DNA of 64,000 nt from Microbacterium immunditiarum. Lineage in GTDB: Bacteria; Actinomycetota; Actinomycetes; Actinomycetales; Microbacteriaceae. A program made the position numbers and the translations under genes. The notes beneath the pieces were generated by a model. That model saw only the letters and a list, made by a program, of their open reading frames with translations. It was not told the origin of the DNA and did not search any database. Below, piece by piece: positions 31,553 to 41,491 of this stretch (the stretch's first letter is position 1; each line of letters opens with the position of its first letter). The DNA lies in NCBI RefSeq assembly GCF_013409785.1, contig NZ_JACCBV010000001.1, forward strand, positions 1,488,001-1,552,000, given 5' to 3'.

Positions 31553-32677
31553 ATGGCAACCATCACCACCCACGCGGCCGTCGCACGCGGCCCGCACATC
31601 GGCTGGGAGCTCACCGACCTCGAACTGGACGACCCGAAGGAGCACGAGGTCCGCATCAAGTTCGCGGCATCCGGCCTCTGTCACTCCGACGACCACATCA
31701 CCGCGGGCGACGCGCCCGTGCGATTCCCGATGGTCGGCGGACACGAGGGCGCCGGGATCGTCGAGTCGGTCGGGCCGAACGTCACACGCGTGAAGCCCGG
31801 CGACCGTGTCGTGTGCTCGTACATCCCGGCGTGCGGCGCGTGCCGCCCGTGCTCGACCGGCCACCAGAACATGTGCGTCAAGGGCCTGCATGCCGGAAGC
31901 GGCATGTTCCTCGACGGCACGTTCCGCTTCCACAAGGACGGCGAGGACTACGGCGGCTTCTGCTCGCTCGGCACGTTCTCCGAGTACGCGGTCGTGTCGG
32001 AGTGGGCCGTCGTGCCGCTGCCTGACGACATCCCGTTCGAGATCGCTTCCCTTGTCGGATGCGGCGTGCCGACGGGCTGGGGATCAGCGGTGTACGCGGC
32101 GGGTGTGCGCGCGGGCGACACCGTCGTCATCTTCGGCGCGGGCGGCGTCGGCAGCAACGCCGTGCAGGGCGCGCGCTACGCGGGCGCGAAGAACGTCGTT
32201 GTGGTGGACCCCGTCGACTTCAAGCGCGAGACGGCGGTCTCGACGTTCGGCGCGACGCACGCGTTCGCGTCGGCGCCCGAGGCGCACGAGTTCGTCGCCG
32301 CGACCACGTGGGGGCAGCTCGCCGACCACGTCATCATGACCCCCGACGCGGTGACCGAGCAGATGGTGAACGCGGCGGTCATGATGACCGGCAAGGGCGG
32401 CAAGGTGACGATCACCGCGGTCGGCCACCTCACCGAGAAGGCCGTGCACGTGCACGCGGGCATGCTCATCGGCTACCAGCGGCAGATCCGCGGCGCGCTG
32501 TTCGGCGACTGCAACCCGCTGTACGACATCCCGCGGCTGCTCGGGCTCTACCGCTCGGGCGACCTCAAGCTCGACGAGCTCATCACGCGCACCTACGGCC
32601 TCGACGAGGTCAACGACGCGTACCGCGACCTCAACGAGGGTAAGAACATCCGCGGAGTCATCGTCCACGAGTCCTGA
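31553..32677 (+). CDS. NDMA-dependent alcohol dehydrogenase 2
   Basis: 374 residues from ATG 31553. It parallels the copy at 28910: GLCHSDDHITAGD, GGHEGAGIVES, ACGACRPCSTGHQNMC and IFGAGGVGSNAVQGA carry the zinc and NAD sites. The two proteins share most motif positions but differ enough (for example VKGLHAGSGMFLDG here against DAGKNAATGEFADG) to be an old duplication. It should be another nicotinoprotein needing mycofactocin as electron acceptor. Two enzymes either act on two alcohols or form a mixed oligomer; the sequence does not decide. Confidence 0.9.
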   Translation: MATITTHAAVARGPHIGWELTDLELDDPKEHEVRIKFAASGLCHSDDHITAGDAPVRFPMVGGHEGAGIVESVGPNVTRVKPGDRVVCSYIPACGACRPCSTGHQNMCVKGLHAGSGMFLDGTFRFHKDGEDYGGFCSLGTFSEYAVVSEWAVVPLPDDIPFEIASLVGCGVPTGWGSAVYAAGVRAGDTVVIFGAGGVGSNAVQGARYAGAKNVVVVDPVDFKRETAVSTFGATHAFASAPEAHEFVAATTWGQLADHVIMTPDAVTEQMVNAAVMMTGKGGKVTITAVGHLTEKAVHVHAGMLIGYQRQIRGALFGDCNPLYDIPRLLGLYRSGDLKLDELITRTYGLDEVNDAYRDLNEGKNIRGVIVHES

Positions 32678-32702
32678 GCGGCTCGAGAGAAGGAGGAGCA
32701 GG

Positions 32703-33254
32703 GTGCCGAACGCCATTCTGGACCCGACCGGCCGCACGGCCGCCCCGGAGAACGACGCCGCCACGGTGAGCGCCCCGCGCCGCGGAGCGCTCACCGGCGC
32801 GCGCGTGGGGCTGCTCGACAACACGAAGCACAACGCGATGCTGTTCCTGCAGGAGGTCGGACGCCTGCTCGTCGACGAGCACGGCGCCGCCGAGGTGAGC
32901 ATCGTCGAGACCAAGCGCAGCTTCTCGGTGCCCGTCGATGACGAGATCGTCGCGCGCTACCGCAAGAGCGCCGACGTCGTCGTGACCGGCGTCGGAGACT
33001 GCGGGTCGTGCAGCGCCGCCGCCGTCGCGGACGGGATCAACTTCGAGAAGGCGGGCGTCCCCGCCGCCGTCGTGCTCACGGATGCGTTCACGACGACGGG
33101 CCACATGATGGCGCAGGTGCAGGGCGCGCCCGGGTACGAGTGGATCACGACGGAGCATCCGGTCGCGGTCCTCGATGAGGACCAGGTGCGCGAACGCGCG
33201 CGGCGACTGCTGCCGCAGATCGTCGAGACACTGACGACGGGAGGAGAGCGGTGA
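32703..33254 (+). CDS. UGSC-family protein, cysteine form
   Basis: 183 residues from GTG 32703 behind GGAGGA. GVGDCGSCSAAAVAD contains C100-G-S-C103, the Cys version of the U-G-S-C redox-like motif that names a family with selenoprotein members. GLLDNTKHNAMLFL near residue 36 and VVLTDAFTTTG are further family blocks. No signal peptide; cytoplasmic. The biochemical role is unknown; the motif suggests thiol redox chemistry or metal binding. It overlaps the next gene by GTGA, and that pair recurs in such clusters as far as I recall, which should be checked. Confidence 0.75.
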   Translation: MPNAILDPTGRTAAPENDAATVSAPRRGALTGARVGLLDNTKHNAMLFLQEVGRLLVDEHGAAEVSIVETKRSFSVPVDDEIVARYRKSADVVVTGVGDCGSCSAAAVADGINFEKAGVPAAVVLTDAFTTTGHMMAQVQGAPGYEWITTEHPVAVLDEDQVRERARRLLPQIVETLTTGGER

Positions 33255-34345
33255 GCGCGCAGGCCCAGACCCTTGATCCGGATGCCGCGCAGGCGGCCAT
33301 CGAGCACTGCTACGACCAGGGCTGGAGCGACGGACTCCCCGTCGTCCCGGCGACGCAGCCGCTCGTCGACGAGTTCCTCGCCGCCGCGGGCCGCCCGGCC
33401 GACGAGGTCATCGGGCACTCTCCGCAGGTCGACCGCAGCGTCACCGTGGAGCTCGCCGCGATCAACGCGGTCATGGCGGGGTGCAAGCCCGAGTACTTCC
33501 CGGTCGTGCTCGCCGCGTGGGAGGCGCTCATGCGCGAGCGCGCGACCAACGGCGGCGGCTGGCAGTCCACGAGCGGTCCGGCGCCCCTCATCATCGTGAA
33601 CGGCCCGATCCGGAACGTCATCGGTCTCAACAGCGCGGGCGGCGCGTTCGGCCCGGGCTTCCGCGCGAACGCGACGATCTCGCGCGCGATCGGCCTCATC
33701 GTGCGCAATGTCTACGGCATCCAGCCGCACGGCCTCGAGCAGGCGACACAGGGACTCCCCGGCCGCTGGCAGATCTGCTTCGGAGAGAACGAGGAGGAGA
33801 GCCCGTGGGCGCCGCTCGCCGAAGAGCTCGGCGTGCCCGGCGACGCCGTCACGACGACGCTGCTGCGCACGTCCGAGTACGTCGACAACCGGCACACGCC
33901 CGATCCCGAGCAGCTCCTGTACGACTTCGCCGACACGATCGGACGCTCCGGCGCGTGGATCTTCAAGCACGCGATGGCGGGCGTCGTGTTCTGCCCGGAG
34001 CACGCGCAGCTGCTGGGTGCCGCGGGATTCAACAGGGCGGATGTCGCGACCTTCCTCTCCGAGAACGCTGGTCGCACGACCGGCCAGCTCGCGCGGGCCG
34101 GCAAGGACTTCGCGAACGACTTCGGCGTGCGCTTCCCTGGCACCGCCGAGGAGCCGGACGCCTTCCAGCGCACGATGCCACCGGCCGACCCGAAGCGGAT
34201 GATCATCGCGGTCGCCGGTGCCCGCAACGCCGGAATCTCGATGGTGGTGCGGTACTTCGCGGACTGGTCGGGCACGGCGGTCCCGATCCGGACGGCGGCG
34301 GATGCGGCATCCGCGAGCCCCGCGTCGGCGGCCGCGACCGGCTGA
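33251..34345 (+). CDS. Conserved protein paired with the UGSC protein
   Basis: 364 residues from GTG 33251, translationally coupled to the UGSC gene. I do not recognise a named domain with certainty. Visible blocks: YDQGWSDGLPVVPATQPLV at the start, NAVMAGCKPEYFPVVLAAWE (a possible active Cys), GPAPLIIVNGPIRNVIGLNS, NATISRAIGLIVRNV, and MIIAVAGARNAGISMVVRYF near the end. The protein is soluble and rich in Gly/Ala, ending in a low-complexity Ala/Ser tail. Tight coupling implies a complex or a consecutive reaction with the CGSC protein. Confidence 0.7.
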   Translation: MSAQAQTLDPDAAQAAIEHCYDQGWSDGLPVVPATQPLVDEFLAAAGRPADEVIGHSPQVDRSVTVELAAINAVMAGCKPEYFPVVLAAWEALMRERATNGGGWQSTSGPAPLIIVNGPIRNVIGLNSAGGAFGPGFRANATISRAIGLIVRNVYGIQPHGLEQATQGLPGRWQICFGENEEESPWAPLAEELGVPGDAVTTTLLRTSEYVDNRHTPDPEQLLYDFADTIGRSGAWIFKHAMAGVVFCPEHAQLLGAAGFNRADVATFLSENAGRTTGQLARAGKDFANDFGVRFPGTAEEPDAFQRTMPPADPKRMIIAVAGARNAGISMVVRYFADWSGTAVPIRTAADAASASPASAAATG

Positions 34346-34396
34346 CGCCCCGTCACCCACCCCGAAACCCTCACGAACGATGCGAAACGGAAGACG

Positions 34397-35503
34397 ATGA
34401 CCCAGATGGTGCGTGCGGCGGTCCAGACCGGACCGCGCAAGATCGAGATGCGCGAGTTCCCCCGGCCCCAGGTCGGCCCCGACGACGGGCTGCTGCGGGT
34501 CGAGGCCAACGGCATCTGCGGAAGCGACGTCGAGATCTACCGCGGCCACATGGGCATGAACCGCGACCCGTTCATCCCGGGACACGAGCCGATGGGCATC
34601 ATCGAGGAGCTGGGGGAGCGGGCGGCGGAGCGCTGGGGTGTGCAGGTCGGAGACCGCGTCGCGCTGGAGGTCATCGTGCCGTGCCGCGCGTGCGGCGACT
34701 GCCTCAGCGGCAATTACCAGGCGTGCCGGTTCCGCAAGTACGGGCACGGCGTCACAGGCATCGAGGTCGCGCCGAGCCTGTGGGGTGGCTTCGCCGAGTA
34801 TCTGTACATCTCGCCGACCTCGGTGCTCCACAAGATCGACAAGACGATCCCCGTCGAGATCGCTGCGATGTACAACCCGCTCGGCGCGGGCGTGCGGTGG
34901 GCTGTCGACCTCGGCGGCGTGGGCCTCGGCAGCACCCTCCTCGTGCTCGGTGCGGGGCAGCGCGGGATCTCGGCCGTCATCGCGGCGAAGGCCGCCGGCG
35001 CGTCGACGGTGATCGTGACGGGGCTCGCCTCCGACCGGCACAAGCTCGCCGTGGCACGCGAGCTCGGCGCCGACCACACGATCGAGGTCGACGGCGAGAA
35101 CGCGCAGGACGTGGTCGAGACCGTGATGGACCTCACGGGCGGACGGGGCGTCGACGTGTCGCTCGAGGTCACCCCGATGGCGACGCAGCCCGTGCTCGAC
35201 GCCCTCAAGGCGACCCGCCACGGCGGCACCGTCGTGCTCGCGGGCCTCAAGGGCGGCAAGGAGCTGCCCGTGCCGACCGACCTCTTCATCAACCGCGCGC
35301 TCACCGTGAAGGGCGCGTTCGGGGTCGATTCGTCCGCGAACGAGAGGGCGATCGCGCTCATCGAGTCGGGGCGCTTCCCGCTCGAGAAGCTCCACACGCA
35401 CACGTTCGGCCTCGACGAGGTCGGCCTCGCGATCGACACCCTCGCCGGAGACACCGACGACAAGTCGGCGATCCACGTGTCGGTGCATCCGTCGTTCGCC
35501 TGA
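34397..35503 (+). CDS. Zinc-dependent medium-chain alcohol dehydrogenase
   Basis: 368 residues. GICGSDVEIYRGH and PGHEPMGIIEELG hold the catalytic zinc, CRACGDCLSGNYQAC the structural zinc, and LVLGAGQRGISAVIAA the nucleotide-binding loop. It belongs to the threonine/sorbitol dehydrogenase-like group, not to the NDMA-type group of its neighbours, so it should use free NAD(P). It follows the UGSC pair after 51 bp; a half operator CGGAAGAC (34388-34395) lies just before its ATG. Substrate unknown. Confidence 0.9.
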   Translation: MTQMVRAAVQTGPRKIEMREFPRPQVGPDDGLLRVEANGICGSDVEIYRGHMGMNRDPFIPGHEPMGIIEELGERAAERWGVQVGDRVALEVIVPCRACGDCLSGNYQACRFRKYGHGVTGIEVAPSLWGGFAEYLYISPTSVLHKIDKTIPVEIAAMYNPLGAGVRWAVDLGGVGLGSTLLVLGAGQRGISAVIAAKAAGASTVIVTGLASDRHKLAVARELGADHTIEVDGENAQDVVETVMDLTGGRGVDVSLEVTPMATQPVLDALKATRHGGTVVLAGLKGGKELPVPTDLFINRALTVKGAFGVDSSANERAIALIESGRFPLEKLHTHTFGLDEVGLAIDTLAGDTDDKSAIHVSVHPSFA

Positions 35504-35559
35504 TCCGCCCGCGCGGCACTCGATCCCGACCCCCCAGACCAGACAGGAGACGTCGCCCC

Positions 35560-36567
35560 TTGATCATCGACGCCCACGCCCACCTGCTTCCCAAGGACTA
35601 CCCGCACGACGCGCCCGAGTGCTTCCCCCGCATGGAGCCGATCGACGGCAGCGCGGACCGTCTGCTCGTGTTCGACAAGATGCGCTTCCCCGCGAAGGAG
35701 GTGTTCTTCGAGGCGGAGCGGCGCGTGGAGGCGATGGACGCGTCGGGCGTCGACGCCGAGGTCGTGAGCCCCATGCCTCCGCTGCTGCGCTACGACCTGC
35801 CGGCGGCGGACGGCCTTGCGCTCGCGCAACACGTCAACGAGTTCGCCGCCGAGCTGGCGGGTCACGCCCCGGAGCGCATCATCGCGCTCGGCATGGTTCC
35901 GATGCAGGATCCGGATGCCGCGACGGCCGAGCTCGCGGCGATCACCGAGCTCGGGCTCGCGGGCGTCGAGATCGCGTCGAACATCCTCGGCACCTCGATC
36001 GGCGACGCCTCGTTCCTCGACTTCTTCAAGGAGGCCGAGCGCCTCGATCTCCCGGTGTTCGTGCACGCGATGCCCTCGCCGACCGACCGGCTGCCGATGG
36101 CGGCGATGGGGACGTACGTCGTGGGCCTGGAGGGCATGTACTCGGCCGCGTCGCTCATCCTCGGCGGCACGGCGGAGGCCTGTCCCGACCTGCGCATCTC
36201 GTTCAGTCACGCCGCCGGCGGCTTCGCGATGATGCTGCCGCGCGCGCAGTACTTCTGGGGCGGCTCGTGGAACGAGGAGCCGCGGAACCTCGAGCGGGCC
36301 GTCATGCCCGACGAGGGCCCGTCGCCGCTCGAGTACGCGCGGCGGTTCTACTACGACTCGATGGTGTTCGACCGTCGCACGATCCGCTACCTCGTGGATC
36401 TGCTCGGCGCCGACCGGCTGCTCGTGGGGTCGGATTTCCCGGCGATGCTGCGCGAGGAGCCCGCTGCGAAGACCCTCCAGAGCATGGATCTGCCCGACGA
36501 CCAGTGGCAGGACATCAGCTGGCGCAACGCGCTCCGCTGGCTCGGCCGAGAGGCCGTCGACGCCTGA
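35560..36567 (+). CDS. Amidohydrolase-2 family protein (ACMSD-like)
   Basis: 335 residues from TTG 35560, supported by AGGAGA 9 nt upstream and by the fact that LIIDAHAHLLPKDYP is the usual N-terminal strand. HAH, VFVHAMPSPTDRLP, ISFSHAAGGFAMM and LLVGSDFPAMLREE give the metal ligands and final Asp. This branch includes ACMSD and related decarboxylases of COG2159. It is diverged from the amidohydrolase at 26316. Together they suggest two hydrolytic or decarboxylating steps in the pathway. Confidence 0.9.
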   Translation: MIIDAHAHLLPKDYPHDAPECFPRMEPIDGSADRLLVFDKMRFPAKEVFFEAERRVEAMDASGVDAEVVSPMPPLLRYDLPAADGLALAQHVNEFAAELAGHAPERIIALGMVPMQDPDAATAELAAITELGLAGVEIASNILGTSIGDASFLDFFKEAERLDLPVFVHAMPSPTDRLPMAAMGTYVVGLEGMYSAASLILGGTAEACPDLRISFSHAAGGFAMMLPRAQYFWGGSWNEEPRNLERAVMPDEGPSPLEYARRFYYDSMVFDRRTIRYLVDLLGADRLLVGSDFPAMLREEPAAKTLQSMDLPDDQWQDISWRNALRWLGREAVDA

Positions 36568-36589
36568 TATTCCGCGGATTCCAGGCGCC

Positions 36590-36606
36590 CTTTCGTCGGG
36601 CGGAAG
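36590..36606. promoter_or_regulatory. Candidate IclR operator D before the ABC importer
   Basis: CTTTCG-TCGGG-CGGAAG, one mismatch from CTTCCG-N5-CGGAAG, 117 bp before ATG 36723 within the 155-bp gap after the amidohydrolase. The rest of the gap shows only AAGGGAGC before the ATG. Confidence 0.5.
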
Positions 36607-36722
36607 TGCCGTGGATCGGCCCCTGAGTCTCAGCGAAACTGCCAAACAGAACGGGCCCGCCCGGGCCCTTCACGCGATCCAGCGGCACCCGATCGCACCT
36701 CCTCAGCCCAAGGGAGCAAGAC

Positions 36723-38513
36723 ATGAAATCATCCGTGAGAGGCGGACGCTCAGCAGTGCGGCTGTTCGGAACCCTCGCCGTCGCGCTGAGCCTCGTCGTG
36801 GCAGGCACGGCGTGCGCGGCCGGCGGCCAGCCGACCGACGAGAACGGCAACGTCGAAGTCGGCGATCCTCAGCCCGGCGGCAGCCTGACCGTGCTGCTCG
36901 ACGCCGGCTTCGCCGGAGGCTGGGCGACCGGACTCGACCCGGCGACGAGCAACACGACCGGAGCGAACCTCCCGCAGAACGCGGCGATCTTCGGCGGCCT
37001 GTTCACCCTCGAGCCCGGCGAGGACGGCGAGGGCGGCCAGATCGTCCCGAACCAGGCCGAGGGCTACGAGTGGTCCGAAGACGGGCTCACGCTGACCGTG
37101 ACGCTGCGCGACGGCATCACGTTCACCGACGGCACGCCGTTCAACGCCGAGGCCGTGCTGTGGAACTGGATCCGCGAACTCAGCTCGGGCAGCACAGGCG
37201 CTCCGAGAATCGACCTGAACACGTCGCTCGAGCCGCCCCAGCTCGATCAGGCCTTCCTCGACGACCTGTTCGCGGCGCTGCCCGAGGACGTCGACCGGGA
37301 TGCACTGAATGGCAGGCTCAACGCGATCCGCGTCGTCGACGACCTCACCATCGAGATGCACCTCAACGCGGTGAACGGCTCGCTCATCAACGGGTTCCCC
37401 GGGGCCAACCTCAACCTCATCGCGTCGCCGACGGCGTACAAGGAGATGGGCGCGCGGACGTTCAGCGAGAAGCCGGTCGGAGCAGGCCCCTTCATCGTCA
37501 CCGCCAACACGCAGAGCCAGCGTCTCGAGCTCGAGAAGAACCCCGACTACTTCAAGGACGGGCTCCCGTACCTCGATGCGCTCAACTTCCAGAGCGCGGC
37601 GGGCGACCAGGTGCTCTACCAGTCGCTGCTCGCGGGCGACGGCCAGGTGGTCGAGGGCCTCTCCTCGGTGACCCTCATCCAGGAGGCGCGCAACAACCCC
37701 GACGTGCAGGTCGTGCTCGGCACGCCGACGTCGCCGTACGTGATCCAGCTGAACACCCGCAAGCCGCCGTTCGACGACAAGCGGGCCCGTGAGGCGATCT
37801 ACTACGCGACCGACTTCGCCGCGATCAACAAGGGCCTGTTCAACGACGAGGGCGAGATGAGCCAGTCGTTCACGGCCTCGGGCGGCCTGTTCTGGCACGA
37901 CACCGTGCCCGGCTACCGCGAGTACGACCCCGAGAAGGCCGCCGAGATCGTCGAGGAGATCGGCGGGCTCACCGTCCGCCTCGGCACGACCGACATCGTG
38001 ACCGCGCGCTCGGTGACGACCGCCCTGCAGACGCAGTGGGAAGAGGCCGGCATCGACGTGCAGATCGACGCCGAGCCCCTCGGCGACGTCATCAACCGCT
38101 TCCTCGCGGGCGACTGGGACGCGCTCCTGCAGACCGCCGGAGCGTGGGACCCGTCGGTCGGAATCGGGGTCGGCGTGCGCTTCGGCTCGACATCGCCCTT
38201 CAGCGGTGCGCCGCTCCCCGAGGGTGCGGCGAACGCGGGCGACGCGATCGCGCAGGGTCTCACGACCGAGCTCGACGACATGCTCGCGGCCGCGATCGCC
38301 ACGACCGACGACGACGAGCGGTTCGAGGTGTACCAGCAGATCAGCAAGTACATCTCCGACGAGGCGTACGCGCCGTTCGGCATGGCGTTCTCGCCGGCAC
38401 AGGTCATGAAGAAGGGCGTGCACGGGCCCGGCCTCGACCAGCCGATCCCCGCGCTCGCCGTGAACCAGGGCGTGCTGTACGACCGCGTCTGGATCGAGGA
38501 ATCCGCCCGGTGA
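36723..38513 (+). CDS. ABC transporter substrate-binding lipoprotein, family 5 (peptide/opine type)
   Basis: 596 residues with a lipoprotein signal ending VAGTAC (C31). QPGGSLTVLLDAGFAGGW and VPNQAEGYEWSEDGLTLTVTL are the usual opening of SBP family 5 (DppA/OppA/NikA), and GITFTDGTPFNAEAV the conserved signature. It binds the pathway substrate or a peptide outside the membrane for the permease pair downstream. It follows operator D, so import is probably controlled by the IclR regulator. Ligand not predictable from sequence. Confidence 0.93.
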   Translation: MKSSVRGGRSAVRLFGTLAVALSLVVAGTACAAGGQPTDENGNVEVGDPQPGGSLTVLLDAGFAGGWATGLDPATSNTTGANLPQNAAIFGGLFTLEPGEDGEGGQIVPNQAEGYEWSEDGLTLTVTLRDGITFTDGTPFNAEAVLWNWIRELSSGSTGAPRIDLNTSLEPPQLDQAFLDDLFAALPEDVDRDALNGRLNAIRVVDDLTIEMHLNAVNGSLINGFPGANLNLIASPTAYKEMGARTFSEKPVGAGPFIVTANTQSQRLELEKNPDYFKDGLPYLDALNFQSAAGDQVLYQSLLAGDGQVVEGLSSVTLIQEARNNPDVQVVLGTPTSPYVIQLNTRKPPFDDKRAREAIYYATDFAAINKGLFNDEGEMSQSFTASGGLFWHDTVPGYREYDPEKAAEIVEEIGGLTVRLGTTDIVTARSVTTALQTQWEEAGIDVQIDAEPLGDVINRFLAGDWDALLQTAGAWDPSVGIGVGVRFGSTSPFSGAPLPEGAANAGDAIAQGLTTELDDMLAAAIATTDDDERFEVYQQISKYISDEAYAPFGMAFSPAQVMKKGVHGPGLDQPIPALAVNQGVLYDRVWIEESAR

Positions 38514-39547
38514 CAAGCCACGCAACCGCGGCGACCGCCGCCCGGCCCGAGGCGCGCTCCGGCGCCCTCGGCCGGGTGGCCGGCTCGCCGCTGGCACGAC
38601 TGATCACGCGCCGCGTGCTCGTCGCGATACCGCTCCTGCTCGCGATCAGCCTGCTGGTGTTCGTCCTGCTGGAGCTGTTGCCGGGCGACCCCGCCCAGGT
38701 GCAGGCCGGCATGGACGCGACGCCCGAAGAGGTCGAGGCGGTGCGGCGCCGGCTCGGTCTCGACCGGCCCGCTCCCGAACGCTACCTCTCGTGGCTGTTC
38801 GGGGTGCTGACGGGCAACCTCGGGGTGTCGAGCGTGCAGCAGAAGCCCGTGACCGAGATCCTCGCGACGGCCCTTCCGCCCACGATCGAGATCGTCGCAC
38901 TCGCGTTCATCGTGTCGCTCGTGGTGGCCCTCCCGGTCGCGCTCCTGGCCGCACGCAAGCCGGGCGGCTTCTTCGACCGCACGATCATGGTGATCTCGAT
39001 GGCGCTGCTCGCGATCCCCAACTACGTGCTGGCGCTCCTTCTCGTGCTCATCTTCGCGGTCGCGTTCCGCGGCATGCTCCCGTCGCTCGGCTACGTGCCG
39101 ATCAGCGCGGGATTGTGGCCGAACCTGCGGACCGTGATCCTCCCCGTGCTCGCCCTGTCGATCCCGCTCATGGCGTTCTACGCGCGGTTCCTGCGCGGAG
39201 ACCTCGTCGAGCAGATCAACTCCGCCGACTACGTCGACACCGCCCGCGCGAAGGGCGTCGGGTCGTGGCGGATCCTGTGGCAGCACGCCTTCCGCAATTC
39301 GTCCTTCGGCCTGCTGACGATCGTCGGCCTCAACATCGGAGGCCTCATCGGCGGCACCGTCATCATCGAGCAGATCTTCTCGATCCGGGGCCTGGGCATG
39401 GAGATGCTCCAGGCGCTCGGCGCGCGCGACATCGCCGTCGTGCAGATCTGCGTGTTCATCTTCGCCGCTGTCGCGATCGCGGCGAACCTGATCGTGGACG
39501 TGCTGTACGCCGTCCTCGACCCGAGGATCCGCTATGGCCGTAACTGA
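38510..39547 (+). CDS. ABC transporter permease, DppB type
   Basis: 345 residues from GTG 38510 (overlap GTGA). A 30-residue Ala/Arg N-terminus precedes RRVLVAIPLLLAISLLVFVL and LLPGDPAQVQAG, the standard DppB start; the EAA loop is YVDTARAKGVGSWRILWQHA. Six membrane segments expected. It pairs with the DppC-type permease, overlapping it by 14 bp. Confidence 0.94.
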   Translation: MTSHATAATAARPEARSGALGRVAGSPLARLITRRVLVAIPLLLAISLLVFVLLELLPGDPAQVQAGMDATPEEVEAVRRRLGLDRPAPERYLSWLFGVLTGNLGVSSVQQKPVTEILATALPPTIEIVALAFIVSLVVALPVALLAARKPGGFFDRTIMVISMALLAIPNYVLALLLVLIFAVAFRGMLPSLGYVPISAGLWPNLRTVILPVLALSIPLMAFYARFLRGDLVEQINSADYVDTARAKGVGSWRILWQHAFRNSSFGLLTIVGLNIGGLIGGTVIIEQIFSIRGLGMEMLQALGARDIAVVQICVFIFAAVAIAANLIVDVLYAVLDPRIRYGRN

Positions 39548-40414
39548 GACCACCACGAAGGCCCTTCTGACGCCGGTCCAGCCGATCGCGTTCGGCGAGC
39601 GCTGGGCGAAGTGGCGCCGCCGCCTCGTCGTCTGGGTTCCCGCCGGCTTCGTCATCTTCCTCGTCGCGCTGTGCTTCCTCGGCCCGCTCGTCCTGCCGAT
39701 CCCGGCTCCCACGGGCGGCAGCATCCTCGAGTCGCGCCTGCCCCCCGGCTCGCCCGGCCACCTGCTCGGCACCGATGTCGACGGAAACGACGTCTTCTCG
39801 CGCCTGTTGTACGGCGGACGTTCGTCGCTGATCATCGCGGTGAGCGTCAATGTCATCGGCATCTTCTTCGGCGGCCTGGTCGGCGCGGTGTCCGGATACC
39901 TCGGCGGAAAGCCCGACACCGTCATCATGCGCGCGCTCGACGTGCTCATCGCGTTCCCGTCGCTGGTCATCACGATCGTGATCGCCCAGATGCTCGGGCC
40001 GAGCATCTGGAACACGATCCTCGCCCTCACGGCGTTCAGCATCCCCGCCGTCGCGCGCATCTCGCGCGCCGCGACGATGCGGCTCATGCAGATGCCCTTC
40101 CTGCAGGCCGCCGAGCTCAGCGGCAGCCCGTGGTGGCGCGTCCTGCTGCGGCACATCGCCCCCAACATCACGCCGCAGCTGATCAACTTCGCGATGCTCG
40201 GCATGGGCATCGTGATCGTGACGGAGGGCGCGCTGAGCTTCCTCGGCCTCGGCGTGCCGCCGCCCGCACCGAGCTGGGGGAACATGATCTTCCAGGCTCA
40301 GCAGAACATGTCGGCGACGCCGCTGCTCGTGCTGTGGCCGAGTCTCGCCCTCCTGCTGACGGTGCTCGCCTTCAACCTGCTCGGAGAGAACGTGCGCGAC
40401 GAATTGAGCGGCCG

Positions 40415-40418
<4 letters not shown>
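39534..40418 (+). CDS. ABC transporter permease, DppC type
   Basis: 294 residues. LGTDVDGNDVFSRLLYGGRS is the conserved DppC segment, AAELSGSPWWRVLLRHIAPN the EAA-like loop and EGALSFLGLGVPPPAPSWG the characteristic end. About six membrane segments. It overlaps the upstream permease by 14 bp and the downstream ATPase by ATGA. Confidence 0.94.

Positions 40419-41487
<1,069 letters not shown>

Positions 41488-41491
<4 letters not shown>

Noticed and set aside
33000..33012. Selenocysteine in the UGSC-family protein
   Set aside because: The motif is encoded as Cys-Gly-Ser-Cys with TGC codons and no in-frame TGA.
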